Origin: Diatrype stigma
Lineage: Eukaryota; Ascomycota; Sordariomycetes; Xylariales; Diatrypaceae
Length of the DNA stretch: 64,000 bases
Direction of reading: 5' to 3'
NCBI GenBank assembly: GCA_022225965.2
Contig: JAKJXP020000021.1
Span: 62,001-126,000, forward strand
Positions 22,103-33,605 of the stretch are shown here, piece after piece; position 1 is the first letter of the stretch; each line of letters opens with the position of its first letter. Under the pieces are notes generated by a model. The model was not told where the DNA came from and made no database searches. It saw nothing but the letters and a program-made list of their open reading frames with translations. A program made the translations under genes and the position numbers.

Positions 22103-23893
22103 ATGTTTCGCGGGCTTTGCTGCCCAGGCCTTCTACTTCGGGTCTTAGTATTGCTTCTCTTTCCGTTGACTAGCTATGGTCGGACCATTTCGGCGTGGAA
22201 TACGGGCCTCGGGGCTCCGCAGGTCGTCATGTACGATGATGCAACGGGGAATATTTACCACAGCCTCTGCAATAGCAACGGCAGCACCCCGATATTCCCG
22301 GAGGACGATACGGCCACTTTACATTTGGACATCCCTCCCAAGAAGGGCACTACCATCGCCGGGACCGGGTACGTAAGCGAGGGACGCAATGTAGTAAGTG
22401 GCCCGCGGGTGACACCACCATCCCCAAGAGAAATAGCTTGCTGAAATATAAAATCGTGTGGCTAGGCCGCCATACATTACCTAACGCAAAGCGGCGGCAT
22501 CGTTCAGGCGTTGTTCACATGCAATGCGACTGGCCATTATGTGTCGGATCCCGACCAGGCCTGGATCGTATCTGACAGGGTGAACCCACCAGTCAGCACC
22601 GACCCAAACACGGATCTTTCAGCGATATTCCTAAGTCAAGAGAGAGGTTATCGTATATTCTACGCGGAAGAGAACCAGACGTTAGCGATGTTGCAGTCCG
22701 AGCGCAATTTGACCACGGACGAAAACCAATGGAGTTATGGATACCATGTCTCACTCTCCATTGAAAGAGGCACGTCGCACCCTTCAGGCTTTGTGGACCC
22801 GGATAGCATAGTGGTCGTCTCTGGCATGGTCACCAAAGGTTTCAACAATGGGACGGTAGAGGTCTCTACGTCGCGGGAGCACGACTGGCGCGTGGGTAAG
22901 TTTGTTTCTCTCTGCAGAGCACGCTCCCAATACTCGGACTGAATCAAGCAGGCGGGATTACTTAGCACACTGTACTAACGCAAGATCCTTCAAACAGAGG
23001 GCTTCCCGCACATGTATTTCAACAGCACGCCGTCAGAGGATGCATACGACCCAGCTGTCGCCACCGAGCAGACCAACAACACCGACCACATGTACATCGG
23101 GGCGGATTACAGCGACCCGCCCGACGGGCCCCTGAACGCGTTCAACGGCAACGTGACCAAGCTCGGGCTGGCGTTCGACGCCGCGGGCAACGGCGCCATC
23201 TTCTACATCGGCCAGGACGCGGGGCTGTACCAGATGCAGGAGCGCAAGCAGGACGAGTGGTGGAAGAACCAGTGGTTCAAGACCGACCGGCAGGACACCA
23301 GCCGCTGGCCGTTCGCCGACAGCGCCAGCTCCGACATCGCCGTCGCCTTCGACGCCGACAGCGACAAGATCTGGATCTACTACGTCGTCGGCGGGACCAT
23401 GACGCAGGTGCACCAGTCGTCGTCGGGCGTCTGGGAGGAGGCCGTCGCCCTCCCCAAGAGCGATGCGCCGGTGGAGGATCCCGCCGCCGGCGAAGGCGAC
23501 GCCGATGGCGGTCTCTCGGGCGGTGCAAAGGCCGGTATCGGGGTCGGGGTCGGGGTCGGGGGGCTGGTAGCCGCCCTTGCGGCCGCGTACGCGTTCTTCC
23601 GGAGGCGCCGCTCGCGGCGGAATCAGAACGACGAGCCGGCGGTGGCGGCACAGGAGGTGCAGGCTATGGCCACGGGCCCGGTGATGCCCGCTAGCCCCCA
23701 AGAGCTATATGTCAACCCGGAGGTTGGGCAATGGCAGTACCACGACCTAAGGCTGAGTCAGAAGTACAGCAGTGTTGGCGCCAGTCCCCCGCTGCAGGTT
23801 TATCATGAGATGCTAGCTCCGGGGTCTACGCAATGGATCGCGCCGAACAATGATCAGGTGGCCGAGGTGCCGGCATCGATGTCTCCTAAATAG
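22103..23893 (+). CDS. Secreted/type I membrane beta-propeller protein, fucose-lectin-like
   Basis: Three exons, 22103-22393, 22466-22895 and 22998-23893, with introns of 72 and 102 nt (GTAAGT donors), phases 0 and 1, total 538 residues. A signal peptide (LLLRVLVLLLFPLTSYG) is followed by an ectodomain of about 380 residues with repeated blade-like segments (AWNTGLGAPQVVMYDDATGNIYHSL, written here only in part: VVMYDDATGNIYHS; LAFDAAGNGAIFYIG; VAFDADSDKIWIYYV) and many N-glycosylation sites. The segments resemble those of fungal fucose-specific lectin beta-propellers. A Gly/Ala-rich transmembrane helix (GIGVGVGVGGLVAALAAAYAFF) with a stop-transfer RRRRSRR comes next, then a cytosolic tail of about 90 residues. 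The predicted role is sugar binding at the cell surface. The propeller assignment is by pattern only. Confidence 0.7.
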
Positions 23894-24355
23894 ATAGTTA
23901 TCTATAGAATAATACCCGGCAGGTGGTGTTTACTTGAAAGCCGCGAGGAGTTTATAGTTTATATACCATAGAAGCCTCTCAGATCACTTCATGGTTCCTC
24001 TGAACCTCCTTAACAAGGACACCCTTGAACCTTTTGTCCGAACTATTGACTTTGAGGAAGCTAACCCTTAAATGAGACTTAATGTCAAGTAGCCTGGAAT
24101 AAGTAGCTGGTCTCGACATCGCCGTTGGTCTTCTTACGTAGGCCTCGCTAGCCACCATACCGGTATGTTAAGGAGGCGGTCAGATCAGAATCTCTGTACG
24201 ATCTCTAGGTCTGCAGCTCATCCTGACATTTGGCATTCATAGCCATACACTGATGGAGGATGATGCATAGGCACGCCGATTTGCCGCATCTCCTTGTAGA
24301 TTATTGTCGAACAAATAATTATGTACTGGCCGGTGATGCAGCGGCGCTCTACACG
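23894..24355. other. Convergent intergenic region
   Basis: 3' flanks of the lectin-like gene (+) and the thioesterase gene (-). Nothing further seen. Confidence 0.6.
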
Positions 24356-25344
24356 CTACAATTGAGGCTGCTGTCGCCCAATGAAAGCATCTTGGGTGCA
24401 AGGCATCACCAGCGCCCCAGTCTCGAAGTCCCAAAAGCGCTGGTGGGTAGCTATCCGTCCACCTGCACCCCATGAAGTACGACTTTCGCATATCAACCAT
24501 GCAGCGCCCCTCGCCTCAGGGACGTGAAAGGAGATATGACTGTTGAGTGTGGTGCTCATAGCCAAGCTTCGTATTTCCTCGACAGACTCCCAGTTCTCAA
24601 TGATGGACAGTTCAAGAAGGGACTGGTCCGATAAGAAGCCCATCGAAGCCAGGTGAGTAGCTCCACCTGCTGCCGGAAGCGGGCAGCGGACGAAGCCGTA
24701 GGTACGGATCTGCGAGGGGTTTGGTGCAGGTTTGAAAGGCAATAACCGCCATTCGAAAGGTTCCTTTACGTTTACGCCTATATTGGATAAGGTTTTGCGC
24801 TCCTCGTCGCGGACATGAAAGCCCAGCTGTTGGAGATCTTGCCTTGGCACGTCGTCGGGGTGAAGTCCTCCAAGGTCTGGTGGGGGATCAGCATATCTCA
24901 GAGCGCCATCCTGGTCCCTTGTCGAGCCGCGTTTCTGAAAGGAGATAAGGGCGATATAACAGGGGCCGCGGCTGCCCTGGGTGGCTTGTACGGCGCGGAT
25001 AGCAAAGGTCCGCCCGTCGGCGGCGCGGTTAACGTGATAGGCGACCTTGGCGCTAGCCTTGACCGGGCGGAGAAAGGAGGCTTGCGACGAATAAACATCG
25101 AACTCCGGCGCAACAGTAGCGGCAGCTGCCGATATAGCCTGGCTTATTACAGAGCCGCCAAAGGCGATATCACCGAAGGGTTGCTGGATCAGAGGCCTGG
25201 TTTGTATTCGAGCTTCGGGTGAGCAACTCTGTAGGATGCGTTTAGGTTCAGAGAGGCATACCCTTCAGTGACGTATGTGTCAGGGCCGGTTGCAGGCGCC
25301 TGAGTGACAGCGGTGAGCACTGACAACAACGGCTTTTGGACCAT
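24356..25344 (-). CDS. Acyl-CoA thioesterase, double hot-dog (TesB/ACOT8-like)
   Basis: Two exons, 25344-25262 and 25196-24356, with a 65-nt intron (GTATGC...ACCAG) in phase 2; total 307 residues. The first hot-dog shows FGGSVISQAI (GGxxxAQA pattern of the family) and RPVKASAKVAYHVNRAADGRTFAIRAV (in part: DGRTFAIRAVQ). The second shows RSLAMSTTLNSHISFH, WLICESRTSWGAGGR and the terminal TQDAF. The family hydrolyses fatty acyl-CoA to free acid and CoA, usually in peroxisomes. In the second domain the Asp of the usual SLDH active-site motif is Asn here (TLNS), while the Gln of the C-terminal TQ motif is kept. The protein ends in PQL, not a canonical PTS1. The start is the only ATG upstream of the intron. 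Confidence 0.8.
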
Positions 25345-25912
25345 GGTGTTTGGTTGCCGGTTATATGCTTAAGGTGGCACATAGGCTTGGTGTTGGTTGG
25401 TTGTTGGTCTCAGGAATTTGCAGATCTTCGCTAGGAAGGTCAGGTAAAGGAGGGTTAAGGTGAATGTTATAATTAGGTCGATGCCCAATACGTTGGTTGA
25501 CGTTTTGCTGTGTAAGACTAGCTTGCCCCGCTGCAATTGCTACGCATCGTCCCTTGCAGGAGCTTCATCCTTGGCGTTGCTATATCTGCCCCAACAGTCT
25601 CCTTTTTTCTCAGCTAGTTTTGTCTTTCACAGCAGTCTCGGTCTCCCGTAAAGGCATGCAATATGATAGTTATGTTTTGGTGGGTTATATGATATATTTG
25701 TGTGCAAAGCACAGCAGGACAAGTTCATGCGCTTCAGCATGAAAATCCGTATCATCGTCTACTATTAGCGACTGCGTCTCTGTATAGAGCATCAATACAT
25801 GGTCCTTGAGTAATGGGATATGTATAGGACAACTTTAGACCCACTTAATACGCCTACTATATCATCACCCTAATTGACCTATCCGCCTAGTAGAAAGGGG
25901 GGGGGCACTTTA
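25345..25912. other. Intergenic, no gene seen
   Basis: Upstream of the thioesterase gene and downstream of TRM10. It contains a short G9-10 run near 25899. No coding sequence is supported. Confidence 0.55.
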
Positions 25913-27430
25913 TCATGATTCTGTAGTGGCACTCTCGAGGTCCGGGATCTTTGGTTGCTCGACTGGGGGTGCAGACCACTCCTTTTCACCGAGTGCATTC
26001 TTCTGCAGGCCTTCCTCCACACTGGCCCCTTCTACTTCGGGCTCGAGGGTGCTGGGCTCTTCCGACTCCGCAACATCTCCTGATGGCCGGTCGGCATGGT
26101 CAGTAGCTTCCCGCATTTCTGAGTCTTCTGGTTCCTTCTTTATCCTAGCTTCTGCTTCGTCGCCCCTGTCCTGGTTATCATCTTTCGCCTCCCCGTTATC
26201 GGCTTCAGTCGCGGCATCGCCGTCTTTCAACTTGCCACCCTTTCTCGGGGGGATGACTTTCATGAAGGCAGCACCCCAGTCTCCTAGCTCTAAGTACTTG
26301 AGCATGATGTCCATGACGTGGTTGGTAGCTAAGATGTGTCGGCTCTGCAGAACCATGAACTCCCCAATCGGAAGTTTGGCTGTCCTGACGTTCTTCTCCC
26401 TGGCAATTTTGTAGCAGAGTCCCTTCTCCCGGTTCTTGTCGATGATGCCGCCGATGACATAGCAGGTATTCGGCTCAAGGCGTTCTAGCGTATATGGCGA
26501 GTCGGCAGTCAAGTAGACAATGGACTTGTCTACGTCGTCGGCCTCGGGTTCGGGTAAGGGAGTAGACTTCTTGACCTTTTTGGCCTCTTTTGAGTCTTGA
26601 GGTGGGGGTTTTATCAAGGTGATGCTATCGCCTTGTCGACCTCTCTCAAGAAGCTCGATAGTCTTCCCTCCCTGGGGGCCAGCCATCAGCTCCTTCGCTT
26701 CTTTGGCGACCTCTAGGAAGTCGCCCTCTCTGAAATGGAGTCCCTTCCAATTCTGATGCTGGTTCTCCATGACGGTCTCATACCTCGTCTTCATGGCGCC
26801 GCTGTAGGAACTGACGAAGGTGTGGATGGGGAACTGGGCGCTCCTGTTGTCAGAATAGCACCTGGTGACCTGACTGCACAGCGATACCAATTCCTTGTCC
26901 ATCATGTACTTTTCGAATTGACAGTCGATAATGACGGTGATGGGCACGTGTGTTCTCTGGCCCGGTTTCCGTTTCGGCTGCACAACTAGGGCTGGTTCTC
27001 TTCCCTCAGTAGCGGCGGCAGCAATCTCGGCCTCCCTCTCGAGCTTCTTGCGCTCCTTTCTATCGTGGCGCTTCTCCTTTCTGATTTCTTTCATGTGCAC
27101 CTTCTTCTCCTCCCATCGCTTCTGTCGTTTCAGTTTTTTCTGCTGATTTTTAGACATGGGTGCTGCCGCACCCGTGCTACCAGCCTCGCCATTACCGTTG
27201 GCATCTCGTCCGGCGCTCGTGTCATCCTCATCGTTGTTGTCGTGGTCGGAATCGTCTTCTGCGGGTCGCTTCACGCCACGGGTCTCGCCTTCAACAACAG
27301 CTTTGGCATCTCCTTCCTGATGAACCTCGGGTTTTTGGTCGGTCAATTCGCGTGATTGAATCTCAGGTCCCTCTCCAGCTACCATACCCAAGCCCAAGTT
27401 ATCTGTCGTAGCTAACTCTGACTCCTCCAT
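25913..27430 (-). CDS. TRM10: tRNA (guanine(9)-N1)-methyltransferase
   Basis: Intronless, 505 residues. A charged, low-complexity N-terminus (about residues 1-95) leads into the Lys/Arg-rich helix KNQQKKLKRQKRWEEKK, typical of tRNA-binding Trm10 N-termini. The SPOUT methyltransferase domain spans about residues 165-390: VIIDCQFEKYMMDKE, IVYLTADSPYTLERL, CYVIGGIIDKNREKG and TAKLPIGEFM, which include the SAM-binding knot. The C-terminal about 100 residues are acidic and repetitive in Glu/Asp/Lys. Trm10 methylates N1 of G9 in several tRNAs, in the nucleus or cytoplasm. It is divergently arranged with MSH2, with 572 bp between the two start codons. Confidence 0.92.
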   Translation of the reverse strand: MEESELATTDNLGLGMVAGEGPEIQSRELTDQKPEVHQEGDAKAVVEGETRGVKRPAEDDSDHDNNDEDDTSAGRDANGNGEAGSTGAAAPMSKNQQKKLKRQKRWEEKKVHMKEIRKEKRHDRKERKKLEREAEIAAAATEGREPALVVQPKRKPGQRTHVPITVIIDCQFEKYMMDKELVSLCSQVTRCYSDNRSAQFPIHTFVSSYSGAMKTRYETVMENQHQNWKGLHFREGDFLEVAKEAKELMAGPQGGKTIELLERGRQGDSITLIKPPPQDSKEAKKVKKSTPLPEPEADDVDKSIVYLTADSPYTLERLEPNTCYVIGGIIDKNREKGLCYKIAREKNVRTAKLPIGEFMVLQSRHILATNHVMDIMLKYLELGDWGAAFMKVIPPRKGGKLKDGDAATEADNGEAKDDNQDRGDEAEARIKKEPEDSEMREATDHADRPSGDVAESEEPSTLEPEVEGASVEEGLQKNALGEKEWSAPPVEQPKIPDLESATTES

Positions 27431-27720
27431 CTTGGCTGAATTGTATCGAGCTGTTGCTCTACTGCGTACTTATTGCAGGGAAGGCGGGAGAGAATGCGAC
27501 GAGAAAGTGATTGGGCAACAGCACCGGAGCTTTGAAGTTTTAGCGGGGTAGCGTAGCTCGTGCAATTGATAACGAAGGTCGGGCCACTGATAAATGATAA
27601 ACGAAGAACCTTGGAATGGAAGAAGTGACGAAATGTGCTGGCCCCGAAGCTCCCAGGGCTCCCCAGGCTCCTGGTAGCCTGGGCGGGGACGTGCTTCCCA
27701 TTAAACTTTTAGTGCTAGTA

Positions 27721-27770
27721 GCGCGTCAAGTCGCGTCTCCCAGCACGGTCATTTTGGCAAGACGCGACTT
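27721..27770 (+). promoter_or_regulatory. Cluster of MBF-like ACGCG sites with a 10-bp inverted repeat
   Basis: AAGTCGCGTC (27728-27737) and GACGCGACTT (27761-27770) are perfect reverse complements separated by 23 bp. Each contains the core ACGCG of the MluI cell-cycle box. A third core, GCGCGT, lies at 27721-27726. In yeasts, MBF acts through ACGCGT at G1/S and DNA-repair genes; here the cluster sits about 230-280 bp upstream of the MSH2 ATG. Binding is inferred. Confidence 0.6.
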
Positions 27771-27772
27771 CC

Positions 27773-27780
27773 ATATAAAT
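27773..27780 (+). promoter_or_regulatory. Putative TATA box of MSH2
   Basis: ATATAAAT immediately downstream of the ACGCG inverted repeat and about 225 bp ahead of the MSH2 start codon. Confidence 0.5.
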
Positions 27781-28002
27781 CCCATCCAACTCCAAGTGCT
27801 TCGGGTTAATCAATAATTGCCGTGATTGTTCCAGGTCTACCGGTTTACGCCTATACCTAGTCTCGTCGTCCCTTCTCGCCCTATCCACCGACCTACTTCC
27901 AATTGTTCCGAGCTGTATACACCGATTGTAATGGGATATATTGACTCTAACTAATATCCGCCACTTGACCACAACCTTGCTTCTAGAAACCATCCGTCCA
28001 GC

Positions 28003-30930
28003 ATGTCGTCCCGTCCCGAACTAAGGGTATGTCTAAGTATAGTAGACCCAATGAAGAGAAGGCCGGTACACTAATGTGATATATGAATAGGTCGACGATG
28101 AACATGGCTTCATCCGCTATTTCAAGTCCCTCCCCGCTGTAGACGGGGATACTGTACGAATCTTCGACCGAGGTGACTGGTACACTGCTCATGGAGAAGA
28201 TGCCAACTTCATTGCGAGAACAGTACGAATTAGCCCCTGGCTATGTGATTACCCAACCACGTTGCTTACATCCTTGCGCAGGTTTATAAGACCACCTCGG
28301 TCGTACGCCAGCTCGGACGTAACGATGCCAGTGGTCTACCCTCCGTTACCATGACCATCACCGTGTTCCGACAGTTCCTCCGGGAAGCCCTCTTCAAGCT
28401 CGGAAAGCGAGTCGAGATATATTCGAGCAGCGGCGGTCGCATGCACTGGAAGATCGTGAAACAGGCATCCCCTGGAAACCTACAAGACGTCGAGGATGAG
28501 TTGGGTGGCCAGATCGAATCGGCCCCTATGATCTTGGCCGTCAAGATTTCTGCCAAGGCTTCCGAGGCCAGAAATGTAGGAGTATGTTTTGCAGATGCCA
28601 GCGTACGAGAGCTCGGCGTCAGCGAATTTCTCGATAATGACCAGTACTCCAACTTTGAAGCCCTGCTCATTCAACTTGGTGTTAAGGAGTGTCTCGTCCA
28701 GTTCGACAAGGCGGACAAGGACAAAGACCCCGAGTTGGCCAAGGTTCGGCAGATTATCGACAACTGCGGCATTGCCATATCAGAAAGGTCAGCCGGAGAT
28801 TTCGGCACCAAGGATATCGAACAGGACTTGGCTCGGATTCTCAAAGATGAGCGATCCGCTAGTCTGCTACCCCAGACAGACCTTAAGCTGGCCATGGGAT
28901 CAGCAGCCGCGTTGATCAAGTATCTTAGCATCCTGCAGGATCCCTCCAACTTCGGCCAATACCAACTGTATCAGCACGACTTATCCCAATTTATGAAGCT
29001 AGATGCCGCGGCCTTGAAGGCTCTCAACCTCATGCCCGGCGCTAGAGATGGGTCTAAGACCATGAGTGTCTACGGCCTACTCAATCACTGTCGTACCCCG
29101 GTCGGCAGCAGGCTATTATCTCAGTGGCTCAAGCAACCGTTAATGAGCAAAGTGGAAATCGAGAAGCGACAGCAGCTAGTAGAAGCCTTTGTTAATGACA
29201 CTGAACTACGTCAAACAATGCAAGAGGAACATTTAAAATCTGTACCAGATCTCTACCGCTTAGCGAAACGGTTCCAACGGAAAAAGGCCAACCTAGAGGA
29301 CGTTGTGAGGGCATACCAAGTGATTATTCGCTTGCCTGGATTCTTGAGCACCTTGGACGGAGTAATGGATGAGGCGTACAAAGATCCCCTCGACGAGGCA
29401 TACACCAACAAGCTCAAGGAACTATCAGATAGCTTGGGCAAGCTAGCAGAGATGGTCGAGACGACGGTGGACCTTGACGCCCTTGATAACCATGAGTTTA
29501 TCATTAAGCCGGAATTCGACGACGGTTTACGGATCGTAAGAAAGAAGCTGGACAAATTAAGACACGATATGGACCGGGAATTCCGCAACGCTGCCGATGA
29601 TTTGAACCAAGAGGAAAACAAGAAGATTTTCCTCGAAAACCACAAAGTCCACGGCTGGTGTATGCGGCTAACACGAACAGAAGCGGGCTGCATTCGGAAC
29701 AACTCCAAGTATCAAGAATGCTCAACGCAGAAGAACGGCGTTTACTTCACAACTAGGACACTACAGACCTACCGGCGGGAGTTTGATCAACTGTCTCAAA
29801 CTTATAACAGAACGCAGAGCAGCCTAGTCAACGAGGTCGTCAGCGTCGCAGCCTCGTATTGTCCCGTATTAGAGCAGCTCGCAGGTGTGCTCGCACACCT
29901 TGACGTCATCGTCGCCTTCGCCCACTGTTCCGTTCACGCGCCCACCTCGTACGTGCGGCCAAAGATCCACCCGCGGGGCCAGGGCTCGACCATCCTCAAG
30001 GAGGCGCGCCACCCGTGCATGGAGATGCAGGACGACGTGCAGTTCATCACGAACGACGTGGAGCTGGTGCGGGGCGAGTCGTCGTTCCTGATCATTACGG
30101 GGCCCAACATGGGCGGTAAGTCAACGTACATCCGGCAGATCGGGGTGATCGCGTTGCTAGCGCAGGTAGGGTGCTTCGTGCCGTGCGCTTCGGCGGAGCT
30201 GGCCGTGTTCGACGCGGTGCTCGCGCGCGTGGGCGCGTCCGACTCGCAGCTCAAGGGTGTCTCGACCTTCATGGCCGAGATGCTCGAGACGGCCAACATC
30301 CTCAAGTCGGCCACGGCCGAGTCGCTCATCGTCATCGACGAGCTCGGCCGCGGCACTTCTACTTACGACGGCTTCGGCCTCGCCTGGGCCATCTCCGAAC
30401 ACATCGTCAAGGAGATCGGCTGCGCCGCCCTCTTCGCCACCCATTTCCACGAGCTGACCGCCCTCGCCGACCAGTACCCGCAAGTGCGCAACCTGCACGT
30501 CACGGCGCACATCTCGGGTTCTGGTTCCGGCTCTGGTGCTAGCAAAGAGGAGAATAGCAAGCGCGAGGTGACGCTCCTGTACAAGGTCGAGCCCGGCGTC
30601 TGCGACCAGTCGTTCGGCATCCACGTGGCGGAGCTCGTACGCTTCCCCGACAAGGTGGTGCGCATGGCGAAGCGCAAGGCGGACGAGCTCGAGGACTTCA
30701 CGACCAAGCATGAAGATGGAGGCGCGGGAGGCGCGCCATCGCAGCAGTACGGCCGCGAGGACGTCGAGGAGGGCAGCGCTCGCCTCAAAGAAGTCCTCGT
30801 TCGCTGGAAGGACGAGGTCAAGGGCGGCGGCCTAACCAAGGAGGAGATGGTGCGCCGCATGCGCGACCTCGTCGTCGCGGACGAGAAGCTCGGCGCGAAC
30901 CCGTTCTTCAAGGCTGTTAAGGCTCTGTGA
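28003..30930 (+). CDS. MSH2: DNA mismatch repair protein Msh2
   Basis: Three exons, 28003-28026 (eight codons), 28091-28222 and 28282-30930, with introns of 64 and 59 nt, all phase 0; total 934 residues, the usual length for fungal Msh2. The N-terminal mismatch-binding/connector domains include IRYFKSLPAVDGDTVRIFDR and the ALFKLGKRVEIY region. Lever and clamp domains occupy about 300-600. The ATPase has Walker A GPNMGGKST (about residue 660), the signature DSQLKGVSTFMAEM, Walker B LIVIDELGRGTST and FATHFHEL, followed by the dimerisation helix-turn-helix. It pairs with Msh6 or Msh3 to recognise mismatches in the nucleus. All ATPase residues are intact. The ATPase half is strongly GC-rich at third positions relative to the middle of the gene. 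Confidence 0.97.
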
Positions 30931-31724
30931 TGAGGTGCATGTTTGTGTGTGTACGACGGGAATATAACCGCGTGCTTCTAGAAGCTGGTACAAACCAGGG
31001 AAATGGTGGACTTTGATTTATGTCTAGCTTGTACGGCGTCCGGGCGGGGATGGGATCATTTACATAGAGCTGGGATGGTTTAGTCAGGTAGGCTGTGGGT
31101 GGACTCACGCGCAGATGGAAAACCGAATACTGCGAAGTTTGTGAGATGGCAATCTGGACTAGACTTGTGTGATAGCAGCCAGCTGCTGTGGCTACGGTTT
31201 ATAATTGAGATGATACAGCGGGAGGAAATTCCCTCTGCTAGCTGTCAGGTTACATGGAGTGTTAAACGTTCGAATTCTGTTGCTACTGTCAGTATGTCGA
31301 CCCTAACTCCAAGCATTTTACCCCTTTTGATGTATCGCCAACCGAAATAGCCCTCATAAATGCATAATCCGCTGAACCGCATTGGTATCGCTATAAACAT
31401 AACAAGCCCCACCATATTCTCCAGGTCCAGATAAGGTCGATAAGACGGCCCCTAGCAGCCTGGATGGTCCATGCCATTCGGCCCCTATCGATTCTAAGCT
31501 TTGGTGGCTTGGCGCTCGCAAGGACAGAAACAAGGGCAGAAAGGCTGCAACAATTTTCTGGAGCTCCCAAAGCTTCCATCTCGAGAGTCAACAACTACCA
31601 CTCCGCCATTCCACCCATATCGACCTTCCTTCCACTGCGGGCACCACCTCAAACACGACGACATACTTCCTTCCGAAACACGAGTCCTTAATAGCACGTC
31701 CCGGTTTCAGTCCCACCCGTCAAA
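30931..31724. other. Intergenic, no gene seen
   Basis: 3' flank of MSH2 and promoter of CCT7. Short frames only. Confidence 0.6.
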
Positions 31725-33605
31725 ATGTCCTTCGGTGGTCAAACCCCCACCATTATCGTCCTAAAAGAGGGTTAGTCTCAAAGCCCCTCTATGATGCCTA
31801 ATATCGAGATATCAGAACACCGAGGCGAGGCCGAACGCGCTGACTCGTAGGGCACCACAGGGACCGATACCTCTCAGGGAAAGGGCCAGATTATCTCCAA
31901 CATAAACGCCTGCATGGCGGTCCAGGCAACCATCAAGTCGACCCTCGGTCCGTATGGCGGTGATCTCTTAATGGTGGACGAGAATGGCCGGCAGACTATT
32001 ACGAACGACGGTGCCACAGTGATGAAGGTTGGTTACAAAACGCGCCTACTCGAGATTTGTCTCGGAGGAAGCTGACAAGTTTTTGCAGTTGCTCGATATT
32101 GTACACCCTGCCGCACGAATCCTAGTCGACATCGCGAGATCACAAGACGCCGAGGTTGGAGACGGCACTACGTCGGTAGTCGTACTAGCAGGAGAGATCC
32201 TGAAGGAGATAAGAGAACATGTTGAGCAGGGGGTCAGCTCTCAGGTCATCATCAAGGGTCTGCGGAGAGCCTCGCAGATGGCCGTCAACAAGATTAAGGA
32301 GATCGCCATCAGAACCGACGAGGCAGACAAACGGGAGACGCTAGCCAAGCTTGCCGGCACAGCTATGACGAGCAAGTTGATCAAGAGAAATACGGAATTC
32401 TTCACCAAGAGTATGCTGCTCTATTCCGGTCACCGTGAGATGCCTATCTTTGCTAATACATGCCAGTGGTCGTTGATGCCGTCCTGTCTCTGGATCAGGA
32501 CGACCTGAACGAGAAGCTTATCGGTGTCAAGAAAATTCCCGGCGGTTCGCTCACAGACTCCCTCTTCGTCAACGGTGTTGCGTTCAAGAAGACGTTCTCC
32601 TACGCAGGTTTCGAGCAGCAACCAAAATCTTTCAAGAAGCCTAAGATCGCCTGCTTAAACGTCGAGCTCGAGCTGAAGGCGGAGAAGGACAACGCCGAGG
32701 TGCGTGTAGAGCAGGTGTCGGAGTACCAGGCCATCGTCGACGCCGAGTGGCAGATCATCTACAAGAAACTGGAGGCTCTATACGAGACCGGCGCGAAGGT
32801 CGTTCTCTCCAAGCTTCCCATCGGCGATCTGGCCACGCAGTATTTCGCGGACCGCGATATCTTCTGCGCCGGGCGCGTCGCGGCCGAGGACATGGAGCGG
32901 ATCGTGCAGGCGACGGGTGCGACGGTGCAGTCAACATGCTCAGACATCCTAGCGCACCACCTGGGTGTGTGCGGGTCGTTCGACGAGCGCCAGATCGGCG
33001 GCGAGCGGTTCAACTTCTTCGAGGACTGCCCGGAGGCGCGGACGTGCACGCTGGTGCTGCGGGGCGGCGCCGAGCAGTTCATCGCCGAGGTGGAGCGTTC
33101 GCTGCACGACGCCATCATGATCGTCAAGCGCGCGATCAAGAACCACCTGGTGGTGGGCGGTGGCGGGGCGTGCGAGATGGAGGTGTCGGCGTACCTACAC
33201 CGGTTCGCGGACCAGTCCGTGTCGCACAAGCAGCAGGCGGTGGTCAAGTCGTTCGCCAAGGCGCTCGAGGTGGTGCCGCGCCAGCTGTGCGACAACGCCG
33301 GCTTCGACGCGACCGACATCCTGAACAAGCTGCGCGTCGAGCACCGCCGGGGCCAGACCTGGGCCGGCGTCGACTTCGAGTCCGAGGGCGTCGCCGACAT
33401 GGTCGAGCGCTTCGTCTGGGAGCCCGCCCTCGTCAAGACCAACGCCATCCAGGCCGCCACCGAGGCCGCCTGCCTCATCCTCGGCGTCGACGAGACCATC
33501 CGCAACGAGGAGAGCGCCCAGCCCCAGGCCCCCGGCCAGCCCCTGCCCCCCGGCGCCGCCCAGCGCGCCCTCCGCGGCCGCGGCCGCGGCATGCCGAGGC
33601 GGTGA
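31725..33605 (+). CDS. CCT7: T-complex protein 1 subunit eta (CCT chaperonin)
   Basis: Four exons, 31725-31770, 31861-32027, 32089-32410 and 32467-33605, with introns of 90, 61 and 56 nt; the joined frame gives 557 residues, normal for CCT7. Group II chaperonin marks are STLGPYGGD and TNDGATVMK (nucleotide binding), [13 protein letters not shown] (catalytic Asp region), FTKMVVDAVL across the last intron, [14 protein letters not shown], and the eta-type C-terminus rich in Gly/Arg ([10 protein letters not shown]). The subunit is one of eight in the cytosolic TRiC/CCT ring that folds actin, tubulin and WD40 proteins. Third positions become extremely GC-rich in the last exon, which produces long spurious frames on both strands. 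Confidence 0.96.

Larger units (their letters stand above)
27431..28002. other. Shared TRM10/MSH2 promoter region
   Basis: 572 bp between divergent start codons. It holds an inverted pair of GACGCGAC elements and a third ACGCG core (27721-27770) followed by a TATA box (27773-27780), both oriented for MSH2. No coding sequence is supported. Confidence 0.7.

Noticed and set aside
15142..25344. SDR, kinase, FAD monooxygenase, lectin and thioesterase as a secondary-metabolite cluster
   Set aside because: No PKS, NRPS, terpene synthase, transporter or cluster regulator is present, and the spacing and strands look independent.
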